The notes under the pieces: model-generated | What the model was told of the DNA's origin: nothing | Databases searched by the model: none | Seen by the model: only the letters and a program-made list of their open reading frames with translations | Translations under genes and position numbers: made by a program | Part shown: in pieces, positions 1-7,610 of the stretch | Layout of the letters: each line of letters begins with the position of its first letter | How positions within the stretch are numbered: the stretch's first letter is position 1 | Assembly (NCBI GenBank): GCA_023424995.1 | Contig: JAFADH010000274.1 | Coordinates: forward strand, 1 to 9,440 | From: Bacillota bacterium | GTDB taxonomy: Bacteria > Bacillota > Clostridia > Lachnospirales > Lachnospiraceae | Direction of reading: 5' to 3' | DNA: 9,440 nucleotides

Positions 1-216
1 GTAGCCATAGGAAGCATATCGGCAGGATTTAAGCTTAGAAACAGGAGTATAAGGCTGTATGGGCTGGTATTAACTATCATAATGGTAGCAAAATTCATAT
101 TCGTGGATTTAAATCAAGAAAATTCAATCATCAGAGTTCTTGCACTGATAGCAGGAGGAGGTCTGTGCTTCCTGATCAGTTTTATTTACAATAAATTGAG
201 TGAGAATTATTCATGA
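1..216 (+). CDS. 3' end of a DUF2339-like multi-pass membrane protein (partial)
   Basis: An open frame runs from the first base to a TGA at 214-216, giving the last 71 residues of a protein whose start lies outside the window. Two hydrophobic segments are visible, around residues 20-34 and 45-60 of the fragment, separated by a short polar stretch (VDLNQEN). The fragment ends in a polar tail (YNKLSENYS). The pattern of a charged 'FKLRNRSIRLYGL' stretch, a helix, 'DL', and a final helix ending in an aromatic-rich tail resembles the C-terminus of DUF2339 predicted membrane proteins, whose function is not established. The family call is from memory of the pattern and moderately secure; the coding call is better supported because a terminator hairpin follows about 70 bp downstream. 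Confidence 0.6.
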   Translation, partial: VAIGSISAGFKLRNRSIRLYGLVLTIIMVAKFIFVDLNQENSIIRVLALIAGGGLCFLISFIYNKLSENYS

Positions 217-286
217 TAATATAATATGAAGCACAAGGCCTAAAGACATATTCTAATCGAATTAGCGGGATATAAAAAGACAGTGA

Positions 287-327
287 AAACGGACTTGCGC
301 GGCCGGGCGCAAGTCCGTACTTTTATT
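287..327. terminator. Bidirectional intrinsic terminator between the membrane gene and sspH
   Basis: A perfect 12-bp stem pairs 289-300 (ACGGACTTGCGC) with 307-318 around a 6-base loop (GGCCGG). The plus side is followed by ACTTTTATTT and the minus side by GTTTTC, so it can end transcription from both directions. It lies 72 bp after the stop of the upstream plus-strand gene and 4 bp past the stop of the minus-strand spore-protein gene, exactly where a shared convergent terminator would sit. Confidence 0.85.
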
Positions 328-514
328 TGGAGCGATCCGATTCCACTAACTGGGTAACATGCACTTCCCGGCTGTTTTCGGGGTGGTTTAAAGAATGGAT
401 ACTGCAAAAATCTTTATCAGGGTTCACCTTTTCGATATAGACAGGCTCTCCGTCATAAGTTACATGAACCATTTTCGGCGAAGAAGCAATTTCTGAAGCA
501 CGTTTCTTATTCAT
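323..514 (-). CDS. sspH: Small acid-soluble spore protein, H type (SspH family)
   Basis: This 63-residue protein has the N-terminal pattern of H-type SASPs: MNKKRASEIASSPKMVHVTYDG, then E/V-P-V-Y-I-E, then a C-terminal half with 'NHPENSREVHVTQLVES' matching the family's 'PEN..EVPVSSLVE' end. Family members are about 59-63 residues, so it appears complete. H-type SASPs are minor DNA-associated proteins packed into the forespore, usually expressed late from sigma-G or sigma-F promoters; their exact role is unclear. Reading the minus strand, an AAAGGAGA ribosome site sits about six bases before the ATG. No confident forespore sigma promoter was seen upstream. The gene is isolated: it shares only the terminator with its neighbour. 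It is the best evidence that the host forms endospores. Confidence 0.88.
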   Translation of the reverse strand: MNKKRASEIASSPKMVHVTYDGEPVYIEKVNPDKDFCSIHSLNHPENSREVHVTQLVESDRSK

Positions 515-556
515 AGAGATTCTCCTTTAATCAAATTGTAAAACATCAGCTATCAG

Positions 557-737
557 ACACGCCCTATAGCGTGTTTGAAAAATCATTGCGCCGTTCTGAA
601 CGCTCCAATTTGCGGTATACAGCGTCGCAATTTTGGGAGAGTAGCACCACTACGCTCCCAAAATCACTCCTTGTCTCCCACAAATTGGAGCATCCAGCCC
701 GGCACAAGCATTTTTCAAACACACTCTAATGCAGAAT
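557..737. repeat. Large imperfect palindromic element with nested hairpin
   Basis: Two 45-base arms (571-615 and 678-722) are inverted copies differing at about eight positions. Both begin GTGTTTGAAAAAT when read inward and both contain GCTCCAATTTG. Similarity extends a little further outward, to about 562 and 731. Nested inside is a near-perfect 15-bp hairpin: 630-644 (ATTTTGGGAGAGTAG) pairs with 650-664 (CTACGCTCCCAAAAT), with one mismatch and a five-base loop CACCA. The left edge also holds a small 6-bp hairpin, ACACGC-N6-GCGTGT (557-574). The whole would fold into one long rod of about 150 nt. It lies between sspH and the regulator gene, in a stretch without credible coding. It resembles dispersed palindromic repeats or MITE-like elements; copy number elsewhere cannot be seen here. 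Confidence 0.7.
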
Positions 738-902
738 CGAGAGCTTGCCTTCAATATTCATGGTTTTAGTGTTTGTTTTACCGAAAAGAAATATTCTTTA
801 TGAAAAGAAAAATAAATCAGGTCTTGACGATATCCTTTGGTATCCCAAGTATTACAATAATATTAGTCCTGTCACAGCGATTTAGGATGCAGAGCGCATA
901 CC
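738..902. other. Intergenic stretch without recognised feature
   Basis: About 165 bp between the palindromic element and the stop codon of the LysR-type gene. It is AT-rich, with stop codons in the frames checked, and has no convincing hairpin followed by a T-run. A TTGACG hexamer at 824-829 lacks a well-spaced -10. No terminator for the minus-strand regulator gene could be identified here, though the adjacent palindromic element could slow or end that transcript. Confidence 0.5.
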
Positions 903-1847
903 TCAATTTGTCAACTCAGAGATTAGGGCTTCTGAATCCAGATAGTTTTTAATGATTTTCAGATAATCCAGGGCATATTTGGATAAATATTTGCCTTTAC
1001 GGTATGCGGCGATAAGGATGATCTCCGTCTTTGGAATACCGACGGAAAAGCATACGGTGGAATCCAGGGAATTTTCCATTTGCTTTAAATAGCTTTCCGG
1101 TGCGAAAGCAACCGCCATATTTTTATTGGCCAGCTGTATGGCAACCTCGTTGTTTCTTGTATGCAATAAAATATCCGGATCAATTTCCGCCTGGCTGAAT
1201 AACTGAAGGGCGGCCTTTCCCGTGTTCTGATCCGGAAACAACAGGACAAAGGAATCATCCGCGAAGTTTTTTAAGTCGATCCAGGGATAACGGCAGCCTT
1301 CTTTCGGAATGCCGCTCTGTGCCAAAGGATGCTCCTTACTTAAAATGAGTACAATTTCTTCTTTCCCCAGCTTAATGTATTCAAAATCAGGATTTACGGT
1401 ATCGGAACAAAAAATAGCAAAATCTATCTCATTGGATAAGTAGATATTCTCCTCAATGGAGTGGATATCTTCTTTAATATTTACTTTGACATTGGGATAT
1501 TGCCGTTTGAATATAGTCAGGGTATCCGGAATGATGCAGGAGCTTCTCATAAGGGGGATCGCAATGGTAAGACGGCCGTTATTCAGCTCCATGATGTCGT
1601 AATATTCTTTTTCCCATTGCACTTTTACTTCATTGATCTGCGTGACATAATGAATATAACGTTCTCCCAGATAAGTGGGAGTGTATTCATTTCCGATCCG
1701 GTTAAAAAGCTTGCCGTTCAAATTCCGTTCTAAATTCTGCAGATATTTTGTTAAAGAAGGCTGTGTTATGTAAAGTGCCTTGGAAGCATGGCTGATATTT
1801 TTGTATTTGGCGATTGCCAGGATGTATCTGATTTCTTTCAAATCCAT
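903..1847 (-). CDS. LysR-type transcriptional regulator
   Basis: This 314-residue protein has the standard LysR layout and length. The N-terminal winged helix-turn-helix is at residues 1-65 (MDLKEIRYILAIAKY, then ISHASKALYITQPSLTKYLQNLE and KLFNR), with the typical A-x-x-L-x-x-T-Q-P-S-L core. A linker helix follows to about residue 90. The rest (about 91-300) is a periplasmic-binding-protein-like effector domain beginning GRLTIAIPLMRS. It is divergent from the transporter/deaminase operon, with 197 bp between starts and a LysR-type box in that spacer, so it probably controls the operon and may autoregulate. A GAAGGAG ribosome site lies about 11 bases before the ATG. The inducer is unknown; a purine-like ligand is inferred only from the neighbours. 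Confidence 0.93.
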   Translation of the reverse strand: MDLKEIRYILAIAKYKNISHASKALYITQPSLTKYLQNLERNLNGKLFNRIGNEYTPTYLGERYIHYVTQINEVKVQWEKEYYDIMELNNGRLTIAIPLMRSSCIIPDTLTIFKRQYPNVKVNIKEDIHSIEENIYLSNEIDFAIFCSDTVNPDFEYIKLGKEEIVLILSKEHPLAQSGIPKEGCRYPWIDLKNFADDSFVLLFPDQNTGKAALQLFSQAEIDPDILLHTRNNEVAIQLANKNMAVAFAPESYLKQMENSLDSTVCFSVGIPKTEIILIAAYRKGKYLSKYALDYLKIIKNYLDSEALISELTN

Positions 1848-1920
1848 ATATCGTTATTCTCCTTCTCATGAATTAAGTATCTGCAGGGCTGCTGACCTTT
1901 AAAATAAAACAAATCCGCTC

Positions 1921-1952
1921 AACTATAGAATAAATGAATAGTATTTATAGTT
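1921..1952. promoter_or_regulatory. Candidate LysR-type box (recognition site plus extra half-site)
   Basis: ACTAT (1922-1926) and ATAGT (1938-1942) form an interrupted dyad with exactly 11 bases between the T and the A, the T-N11-A form typical of LysR-family sites. A further ATAGT half-site lies at 1947-1951, making a second, wider dyad with 7-bp arms (AACTATA at 1921-1927, TATAGTT at 1946-1952). The T-N11-A dyad is centred near 1932, about 65 bp before the predicted transcription start of the operon, which is the classic activator position; the extra half-site lies next to the -35. Binding itself is inferred. Confidence 0.6.
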
Positions 1953-1960
1953 TTTATGTA

Positions 1961-1990
1961 TTGGACTTATATATTTTTTCATTTTATAAT
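1961..1990 (+). promoter_or_regulatory. Predicted sigma-A promoter of the transporter/deaminase operon
   Basis: A perfect TATAAT (1985-1990) follows a weak -35, TTGGAC (1961-1966), with an 18-bp spacer. Transcription would start near 1997, leaving a leader of about 48 nt before the first gene. A poor -35 with a strong -10 is common at promoters that need a LysR-type activator, and the candidate activator box ends nine bases upstream of this -35. Confidence 0.55.
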
Positions 1991-2044
1991 AAAAAATATC
2001 AAAAAGCAAATATAATATTAAATACTGATAAGGGGATCAGATAG

Positions 2045-2920
2045 ATGATTGCCTTATTTTTTTATAGGAAAGCGAGGATTGAATGTATGAGGAAGCAGTT
2101 ACCGCTTCTGCTTTTATTGCCGGGAAGTATATTATTGATTGTTTTTTTAGTTCTCCCATTGGTAAGAATATTCGTTCCTACCATATATGAGAGCGGATTT
2201 ACCGCAGATAACTACGGCAAATTTTTTAAAGATGCTTATTTTATTAAAATAATGATAAGAACTATAAAAGTATCGGTGCTGTGTACGGTCATAAGTATGT
2301 TCTTCGGAGTACCCACCGCTTATTTTATCTCCCGGTGCAATAAGAACAAACGGGGTATGCTGTTAGCCCTTACGATCTTTCCGCTGCTCACCAATTCTGT
2401 TATACGCAGCTTTGCCTGGATCAATATACTCGGGCGGAACGGTATTATAAACTCGCTGTTAATGAACATCAAAGTAATAGAAAAGCCCTTAACACTGCTC
2501 TATACGGAATTTGCCATTATCATAGGAAGCGTGTATCTGTTTCTTCCTCTCATGATCATTACGGTCGCCGGTACAATGGAGAATATTGAGGATGATCTGA
2601 TGGAAGCGGCGGAAAGCCTTGGAGCAAACCGCCTGCTGGCATTTGTCAAGATCGTGCTTCCGATCAGTATTCCGGGAATTATCGTAGGGAGCGTCTTAGT
2701 ATTTACAGGCACCCTGACGGCCTATACGACTCCGCAGCTGCTGGGAGGGAACCGTAACCTTATGCTGTCGACGTTCATTTACCAAAAAGCCATGACACTG
2801 GGAGATTGGACAGGCGCAGGTGTAATAGCGGCTGTGATGATAGTTACCACAGTTATTGTCATCCGGATATTTAATGCAATTGCGGCCAAAATCGATAAAC
2901 GAGGTGAAAAATATGCGTAA
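2045..2920 (+). CDS. ABC transporter permease, PotB-like subunit
   Basis: This 291-residue integral membrane protein forms half of the translocation channel of an ABC importer. Six hydrophobic segments can be drawn, at about residues 20-44, 74-97, 107-128, 154-176, 211-229 and 257-279. The cytoplasmic EAA loop that docks to the ATPase is clear at 187-206 (EAAESLGANRLLAFVKIVLP). Its size and order before a second permease, a PotA-like ATPase and a binding protein fit the PotB/CysT-type family. Two starts are possible: ATG at 2045 after AAGGGG, or ATG at 2087 after GAGG, both nine bases from their sites. The latter gives 277 residues starting MRKQLPLLLLLPG, closer to usual family N-termini. The gene overlaps the next permease by eight bases, suggesting translational coupling. 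It is the first gene of the operon. Confidence 0.92.
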   Translation: MIALFFYRKARIECMRKQLPLLLLLPGSILLIVFLVLPLVRIFVPTIYESGFTADNYGKFFKDAYFIKIMIRTIKVSVLCTVISMFFGVPTAYFISRCNKNKRGMLLALTIFPLLTNSVIRSFAWINILGRNGIINSLLMNIKVIEKPLTLLYTEFAIIIGSVYLFLPLMIITVAGTMENIEDDLMEAAESLGANRLLAFVKIVLPISIPGIIVGSVLVFTGTLTAYTTPQLLGGNRNLMLSTFIYQKAMTLGDWTGAGVIAAVMIVTTVIVIRIFNAIAAKIDKRGEKYA

Positions 2921-3695
2921 AAATAAAGTGCTGACGGTCTTTGCCTGTTGTGTTTTTGCATTTTTATTCCTGCCCCTGTTTATTATTGCGGTTACCGCTT
3001 TTGGCGGTGAAAGTATCATAACCTTTCCGATCAAAAGTGTTTCATTGAAGTGGTTTGCTCACATATTTACATCAGGCTCCTTCTTTAATTCCCTGAAGAC
3101 AAGCTTTCAGATAGCGCTGTTTGCAACGGTGCTGGCTCTGCTGGCGGGCGTTCCGGCAGCTTATGCGTTGGCCAGGTATCCGATCAAGGGGAAATCCATG
3201 ATACAATCGTTTTTTCTGTCTCCGACCATTGTTCCGGGTATTGTATTGGGCTTCGCCTTATACCGGTTTATCGTTCTGATATTGCGGATGCCGGTATTCT
3301 CCGCATTGCTGTTAGGTCATTTTATTGCGGTGCTTCCCTATATTATCCGGGTGGTGGGTTCCAGTCTGACCCAATTTGATTTTTCCGTCGAAGAGGCGGC
3401 CTGGAGCTTAGGCTGCGGAAAGGTATCTGCCTTTTTTAAAGTAGTTCTGCCCAATATTACTTCGGGGATCATGGCGGCATTTATGCTGGCCTTTATCAAT
3501 TCCTTTAATAATATACCTGTTTCGATGTTTTTAACAGGGCCGGGAGTGAGTACTTTTCCCACTAATTTAATGAATTATATCGAATATAATTATGATCCCA
3601 CCGTATCGGCAGTTTCCGTTTTACTTATGCTTGGGACGATCGTGATCATGTTTGCAGTGGAAAAAACGTTAGGAATTGCATCATTGGCAAAATAG
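2913..3695 (+). CDS. ABC transporter permease, PotC-like subunit
   Basis: This second membrane subunit, 260 residues, pairs with the preceding permease. I chose the ATG at 2913 because GAGGTG (2901-2906) lies six bases upstream and the protein then starts MRKNKVLTVFACCVFAFLFLP, a normal first membrane segment; the frame stays open upstream to an ATG at 2856, which would need a longer overlap. Hydrophobic segments fall near residues 8-28, 65-88, 100-123, 130-150, 184-203 and 232-250. The EAA loop is at 161-180 (EAAWSLGCGKVSAFFKVVLP). The start overlaps the previous gene's end by eight bases, and the ATPase gene follows after ten bases. The subunit type is secure; the transported substrate cannot be read from it. 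Confidence 0.92.
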   Translation: MRKNKVLTVFACCVFAFLFLPLFIIAVTAFGGESIITFPIKSVSLKWFAHIFTSGSFFNSLKTSFQIALFATVLALLAGVPAAYALARYPIKGKSMIQSFFLSPTIVPGIVLGFALYRFIVLILRMPVFSALLLGHFIAVLPYIIRVVGSSLTQFDFSVEEAAWSLGCGKVSAFFKVVLPNITSGIMAAFMLAFINSFNNIPVSMFLTGPGVSTFPTNLMNYIEYNYDPTVSAVSVLLMLGTIVIMFAVEKTLGIASLAK

Positions 3696-3705
3696 GAGGG
3701 GTTAC

Positions 3706-4752
3706 GTGGAGTTTTTAACTTTAAATAATATTGATGTTACATATGATAAAAAGAAAACGGTTTTAAAGGGTCTTAATTTAGAAATCAGGAAAGGGGAACT
3801 GGTTTCCTTATTAGGGCCCAGCGGCTGCGGCAAGACCACGACACTCAGAGTGATCGCAGGCTTTATAGAGCCTGCCGGCGGCGAATTTATTTTAGATGGG
3901 AAGAATTACACCAAAATTCCTGTCCATAAAAGAAAATTCGGAATTGTATTTCAAAGCTATGCCTTATTTCCCCATCTGAGTGTCTATGATAATGTTGCCT
4001 TCGGGCTCAAGCTTCAAAAATTAAAAAAAGAAGAAATAAAAAGAAAAGTAGAGGATATCCTGGAAATCTGTGATTTAAGCGAATTTGCAGACCGCTTTCC
4101 CAAGCAGATGTCAGGCGGTCAAAGGCAGCGTGTGGCCCTTGCCAGGGCCCTGGTGATCCAGCCCAAATTATTATTGCTGGACGAACCTCTTAGTAATTTA
4201 GACGCAAAGCTCCGGATCAATATGAGGGTAGAGATCAAACGCCTTCAGAAAAAATCAGGGATCACCATGGTTTTTGTAACCCACGACCAGGAAGAGTGTT
4301 TTTCAATTTCGGACAGGGTCGCGGTTATGAACGACGGGGTGATAGAGCAATATGATACGCCGGAAAATATCTATTCGAGACCCGGAACGGAGTTTGTGGC
4401 AAGATTTATCGGGTTCAATAACTTTATTGCTTTAAAAAAGCAGTCCGCCCATATCTATACCACGGAGCAGGGAGAAACAATAAAGGTAGAACAGGAGACC
4501 GCGCTGGAGACAGGTCTTGGGACAATCCGTCCGGAGGATATTCTTCTGGTGGATGGAACTGTAACTGAAAATACAGTGACCGGAACCATCGGGGTCCGGA
4601 CCTTCCTGGGCAAGGCCTATCAATACGAAGTGGATACTTCCCTGGGCAAGCTGGTAGTAAATGCCGCTATCGACAGGATATATGAAACAGGAGATCAGGT
4701 CCGGCTGCAATTTCCGGAAAATAAAATTATTTTGGTTGAGAAATCTATGTAG
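3706..4752 (+). CDS. ABC transporter ATP-binding protein, PotA-like (with C-terminal TOBE region)
   Basis: This 348-residue cytoplasmic ATPase powers the importer. The motifs are intact: Walker A GPSGCGKTT (37-45), Q-loop Q83, signature MSGGQRQR (135-142), Walker B LLLLDEP (155-161), D-loop SNLD (163-166) and switch histidine H193 in THDQEE. The usual ABC domain occupies about 1-235; the remaining ~110 residues, with 'GTIRPEDILLV' and 'RTFLGKAYQYEV', fit the TOBE-type domain of PotA/MalK-group ATPases. I chose the GTG at 3706 because AGGAGG (3694-3699) lies six bases before it; an ATG at 3676 would extend 20 bases into the permease gene and has no comparable site. A 47-bp gap precedes the binding-protein gene. 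Automatic annotation may call it a spermidine/putrescine ATPase, but substrate specificity is not set by this subunit. Confidence 0.94.
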   Translation: MEFLTLNNIDVTYDKKKTVLKGLNLEIRKGELVSLLGPSGCGKTTTLRVIAGFIEPAGGEFILDGKNYTKIPVHKRKFGIVFQSYALFPHLSVYDNVAFGLKLQKLKKEEIKRKVEDILEICDLSEFADRFPKQMSGGQRQRVALARALVIQPKLLLLDEPLSNLDAKLRINMRVEIKRLQKKSGITMVFVTHDQEECFSISDRVAVMNDGVIEQYDTPENIYSRPGTEFVARFIGFNNFIALKKQSAHIYTTEQGETIKVEQETALETGLGTIRPEDILLVDGTVTENTVTGTIGVRTFLGKAYQYEVDTSLGKLVVNAAIDRIYETGDQVRLQFPENKIILVEKSM

Positions 4753-4799
4753 TGCCGCAATGGTCATAGATAGAAGCAAAAGAAAGAGAGGAAGATATT

Positions 4800-5894
4800 A
4801 TGAAAAAAATGGTGGTTTTATTATTATGTTTTGTGTTTGTTTTAGGCGGCTGCAGTAATGAGGCAACGAAAGAAAACGGGGGCAGCGTTACGGAAGCGCC
4901 GCAAAAGGATCCCGATCCTTCCGATTCCGGTGAAAAACGTCAGCTGATCATCTCTACCTGGGGATTGAGTGAGGACATATTGCATGAGGATGTGTACGGA
5001 CCCTTTGAAGAAGCCTTTAACTGTGAGGTGGTTTTGGAAATCGGTTCGACCTCGGAGCGTTATACGAAATTGGCGAACGATCCTAATTCTTCGATCGATA
5101 TCATTGAGTTATCCCAATCAGCAGCGGCTAACGGCTATGCGGCCGGTTTGTTTGAGAAAATCGACTATGCCAGAATCCCCAATGCGGAGGATTTGATTCC
5201 AGCCGCAAAGGAATTGACTGAATCTGGATACGGTCCCGCATACACCATTAACAGCATCGGAATTATCTATGATCCGGAGGCCGTCGGCTTTGAGATCACA
5301 GAATTTTCAGATCTCTGGAGAAGTGAACTGGAAGGCAAAATTTCTATTCCGGATATTACGACTACTTTCGGACCTGCCATGCTCTCCGTTGCCAGTGATT
5401 ATAAAGGAGTTGACCTGGCTTCCGATAACGGTGCGGCTGCATTTGAAGCTTTGAATGAATTAAAGCCCAATATTGTAAAGACCTACGCCAAGTCTTCCGA
5501 CTTAGCCAATATGTTTGCTTCCGGTGAGATCGCTGCCGCAGTGGTGGGTGATTTTGGTGTTCCCATTATTAAAGGGGCGGCTCCCCAGGTTACCTATGTA
5601 ACGCCGGAAGGGACCTATGCGAACTTTAATACCATTGATATTAATGTGAATTCCGATAATAAGGACCTGGCTTATGAGTATATTAACTGGAGGCTGAGCG
5701 GTGAATTGCAGACCACGACCGCAGTAACCTTAAATGAAGCTCCCACTAACAGCACCGTTGAATTGACCGAGGAGCAGGCAGCGAATAAAACCTACGGTGA
5801 CGTAGCGGCCGCTGCAAAAGCGCTGGATTACTCCGTTATCAATCCTCTCCTGGAGGAATGGATCAACCAGTGGAATCTGATTGTCAATAATTAA
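4800..5894 (+). CDS. ABC transporter substrate-binding lipoprotein (PotD-like fold, ligand unknown)
   Basis: This 364-residue protein captures the transporter's substrate outside the cell. A short lipoprotein signal peptide is present: KK, then a hydrophobic core at 5-14 and a lipobox LGGC with the acylated cysteine at C18. A low-complexity acidic and proline-rich linker (about 19-46) precedes the mature domain, which starts LIISTWG like PotD-type and iron-type family 1/8 binding proteins. By-eye comparison with E. coli PotD keeps the ligand-cleft tryptophan (W54) but appears to replace the polyamine-contacting acids and tryptophans: TTTFGP near 187-192, GDFG at 250-253, ANFN at 274-277. A polyamine ligand is therefore doubtful. 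The ATG at 4800 follows AGAGAGGAA by about eight bases. The gene lies between the ATPase and two deaminase genes, so a purine-like ligand is a reasonable guess. Confidence 0.9.
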   Translation: MKKMVVLLLCFVFVLGGCSNEATKENGGSVTEAPQKDPDPSDSGEKRQLIISTWGLSEDILHEDVYGPFEEAFNCEVVLEIGSTSERYTKLANDPNSSIDIIELSQSAAANGYAAGLFEKIDYARIPNAEDLIPAAKELTESGYGPAYTINSIGIIYDPEAVGFEITEFSDLWRSELEGKISIPDITTTFGPAMLSVASDYKGVDLASDNGAAAFEALNELKPNIVKTYAKSSDLANMFASGEIAAAVVGDFGVPIIKGAAPQVTYVTPEGTYANFNTIDINVNSDNKDLAYEYINWRLSGELQTTTAVTLNEAPTNSTVELTEEQAANKTYGDVAAAAKALDYSVINPLLEEWINQWNLIVNN

Positions 5895-5906
5895 GGAAGT
5901 GACCTT

Positions 5907-7610
5907 ATGCAGCATGTTGATTTGATAATTAAGAACGCATTTGTTTACAATACCTTTTTACAGGAATTTGAAAAGAAAGATGTTGCAGTCGCGGGAGACA
6001 AATTTTTCTATATCGGCGGCCTCAGTCGGCAATTAACAGCGGATAAGACGCTTGATCATGACGGGAAATACATAATACCCGGTTTAGTGGATATCCATAT
6101 GCATATTGAAAGCTCCATGACGGTACCGAAGGAATTTTCCAGAATTGTTTTATCACACGGGGTCACAACAGTAGTTGCTGACCCCCATGAAATTGCAAAT
6201 GTTTTTGGAATAGAAGGGATCCGGCATTATCTGACAGGTAAAACCCTGCTGGATATTTTCTATGGGATACCGTCCAGTGTACCATCATTAAATACCGCCC
6301 TGGAAACCTCAGGAGGAGCGGTAACCGCAAAGGACATGGAGGAGCTTCTTAAAGATCCCAGAATATTATGCCTGGGAGAAGTGATGAACTTCAAAGAGCT
6401 GACCGCAGCGGGTAAAACAGAAATCAGGCAAATCATAGAAGAGTGCCGCAGGGTGCGTCCATATATGCCGATAGAGGGACATTGCCCTAAAATCACGGGC
6501 CTTGAACTGGCCCGGTTTTTATTTGCAGGAGTGGATGCGGATCATACCCATCAGACACCGGAATCTATTTATGAAAAAATAACAAACGGTATGTTTTTGG
6601 AGCTGCAGAAAAAATCCTTAACCAAAGAAAATATTGCCATGGTGGTGAAGCATCATTTTTATGAATATATTGCATTGGTGACGGATGATGTTATGGCGGA
6701 TCATCTGCCGGAAGGCCACTTGAACCGGAATATTGTACGGGCCGTTCAGTTGGGGATGCCTGCGGAACAGGCAATTTACTGCAGCACTTATACACCCAGC
6801 AGAAGAATGCATCTAACAGACCGGGGCTGCATTGCTCCCGGCAAAAAGGCCGACTTTATAATACTGGAGGACGTAACGTCCTTCCGTATCCATGCTGTCT
6901 ATAAAAACGGAAAACAATACACTCAGGATACCTCGGAGGAGATAAAATTCCCGGAGGAGTTTTATCATTCGGTAAAGTGCCGGGAAGCAGAAGAAGCGGA
7001 TTTTGAATTGCATACGGACAGTAAGGAAAAGGAAGTCCTATGTAATGTAATGCGGATAGAGGAGCATTCCACCTTCACAACACTGGTACAGAGACGATTG
7101 CCTGTGAAGGACGGGATAATACAGTGGGAAAATCAGAATCTGACGCTGCTGGTGTGCTTTGAGAGATATGGAAAGAACGGGAATATTTCCCGTGCACTGG
7201 TGGAGGGTACTCTCACAAAGCCCGGTGCCATTGCAACTACCTGGGCACACGATTCCCATAATCTGATCGTGATGGGCAATAAGGTAAAGGATATGGTTTT
7301 AGCCCAAAGAAAAGTAATAGAGCTGCAGGGCGGTTATGCGGTATACGGAGAAGCCGGACTGTTGGCGTCGGTACAGCTGAAAATAGGCGGTATTATCAGT
7401 GATGCAAGGATAGAACAATTAGCAGAAGAAGTAGGAACGGTGCGACTGGCTATGAAGCAGCTGGGCTACCGGAATGATAATGAGATCATGTCATTTTCAA
7501 CCTTGACCCTGCCGGTCTCCCCTGATGTGAAATTAACCGACTACGGTCTGCTGGATGTGAAGACACAGGCTTTTATCCCGCTGGAAGCTAAGGAGAATAG
7601 GACGGAATGA
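5907..7610 (+). CDS. adeC: Adenine deaminase (AdeC family)
   Basis: This 567-residue cytoplasmic amidohydrolase is predicted to convert adenine to hypoxanthine and ammonia with a dinuclear metal site (Fe/Mn in studied members). Length and domain order match AdeC: a small N-terminal beta domain, a TIM-barrel, then the AdeC-specific C-terminal domain. Visible metal and catalytic motifs are HMHIESS (H64, H66), ADPHE (91-95), GEVMNF (E158), GHCP (H192), DADHTH (H213/H215) and VTDD (D260, D261). The C-terminal 'TTWAHDSHNLIVMG' (444-457) is strongly diagnostic. AAGGAAG lies seven bases before the ATG, 12 bp after the binding-protein gene, and the stop overlaps the next start (ATGA). No key residue is obviously missing. 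Related COG1001 enzymes can prefer N6-methyladenine, so the exact base is uncertain; a purine deaminase is likely. Confidence 0.92.
   Translation: MQHVDLIIKNAFVYNTFLQEFEKKDVAVAGDKFFYIGGLSRQLTADKTLDHDGKYIIPGLVDIHMHIESSMTVPKEFSRIVLSHGVTTVVADPHEIANVFGIEGIRHYLTGKTLLDIFYGIPSSVPSLNTALETSGGAVTAKDMEELLKDPRILCLGEVMNFKELTAAGKTEIRQIIEECRRVRPYMPIEGHCPKITGLELARFLFAGVDADHTHQTPESIYEKITNGMFLELQKKSLTKENIAMVVKHHFYEYIALVTDDVMADHLPEGHLNRNIVRAVQLGMPAEQAIYCSTYTPSRRMHLTDRGCIAPGKKADFIILEDVTSFRIHAVYKNGKQYTQDTSEEIKFPEEFYHSVKCREAEEADFELHTDSKEKEVLCNVMRIEEHSTFTTLVQRRLPVKDGIIQWENQNLTLLVCFERYGKNGNISRALVEGTLTKPGAIATTWAHDSHNLIVMGNKVKDMVLAQRKVIELQGGYAVYGEAGLLASVQLKIGGIISDARIEQLAEEVGTVRLAMKQLGYRNDNEIMSFSTLTLPVSPDVKLTDYGLLDVKTQAFIPLEAKENRTE

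Noticed and set aside
575..769. 64-codon plus-strand open frame over the palindromic element
   Set aside because: It lies almost wholly in the inverted arms, has no ribosome site and a low-complexity, non-family-like product.
824..829. TTGACG as a -35 element
   Set aside because: No -10-like hexamer occurs at 16-18 bp; the nearest candidates are at 20 and 23 bp.
1848..2044. Purine riboswitch in the operon leader
   Set aside because: The predicted leader is only about 48 nt and shows no three-way junction or conserved purine-aptamer core.
2696..3034. 112-codon minus-strand frame opposite the two permease genes
   Set aside because: It is antisense to clear EAA-motif permeases with good start sites; its product has no recognisable pattern.
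3676..3705. Upstream ATG start for the ATPase
   Set aside because: It would overlap the permease by 20 bases without a ribosome site, while GTG at 3706 has AGGAGG six bases upstream and gives the normal family N-terminus.
4432..4779. 115-codon minus-strand frame opposite the ATPase C-terminus
   Set aside because: Shadow of the well-supported ATPase gene; no ribosome site or protein pattern.
2045..5894. Assignment as a polyamine transporter potABCD
   Set aside because: Subunit layout fits, but the binding protein appears to lack polyamine-contacting residues and the linked enzymes act on purines.
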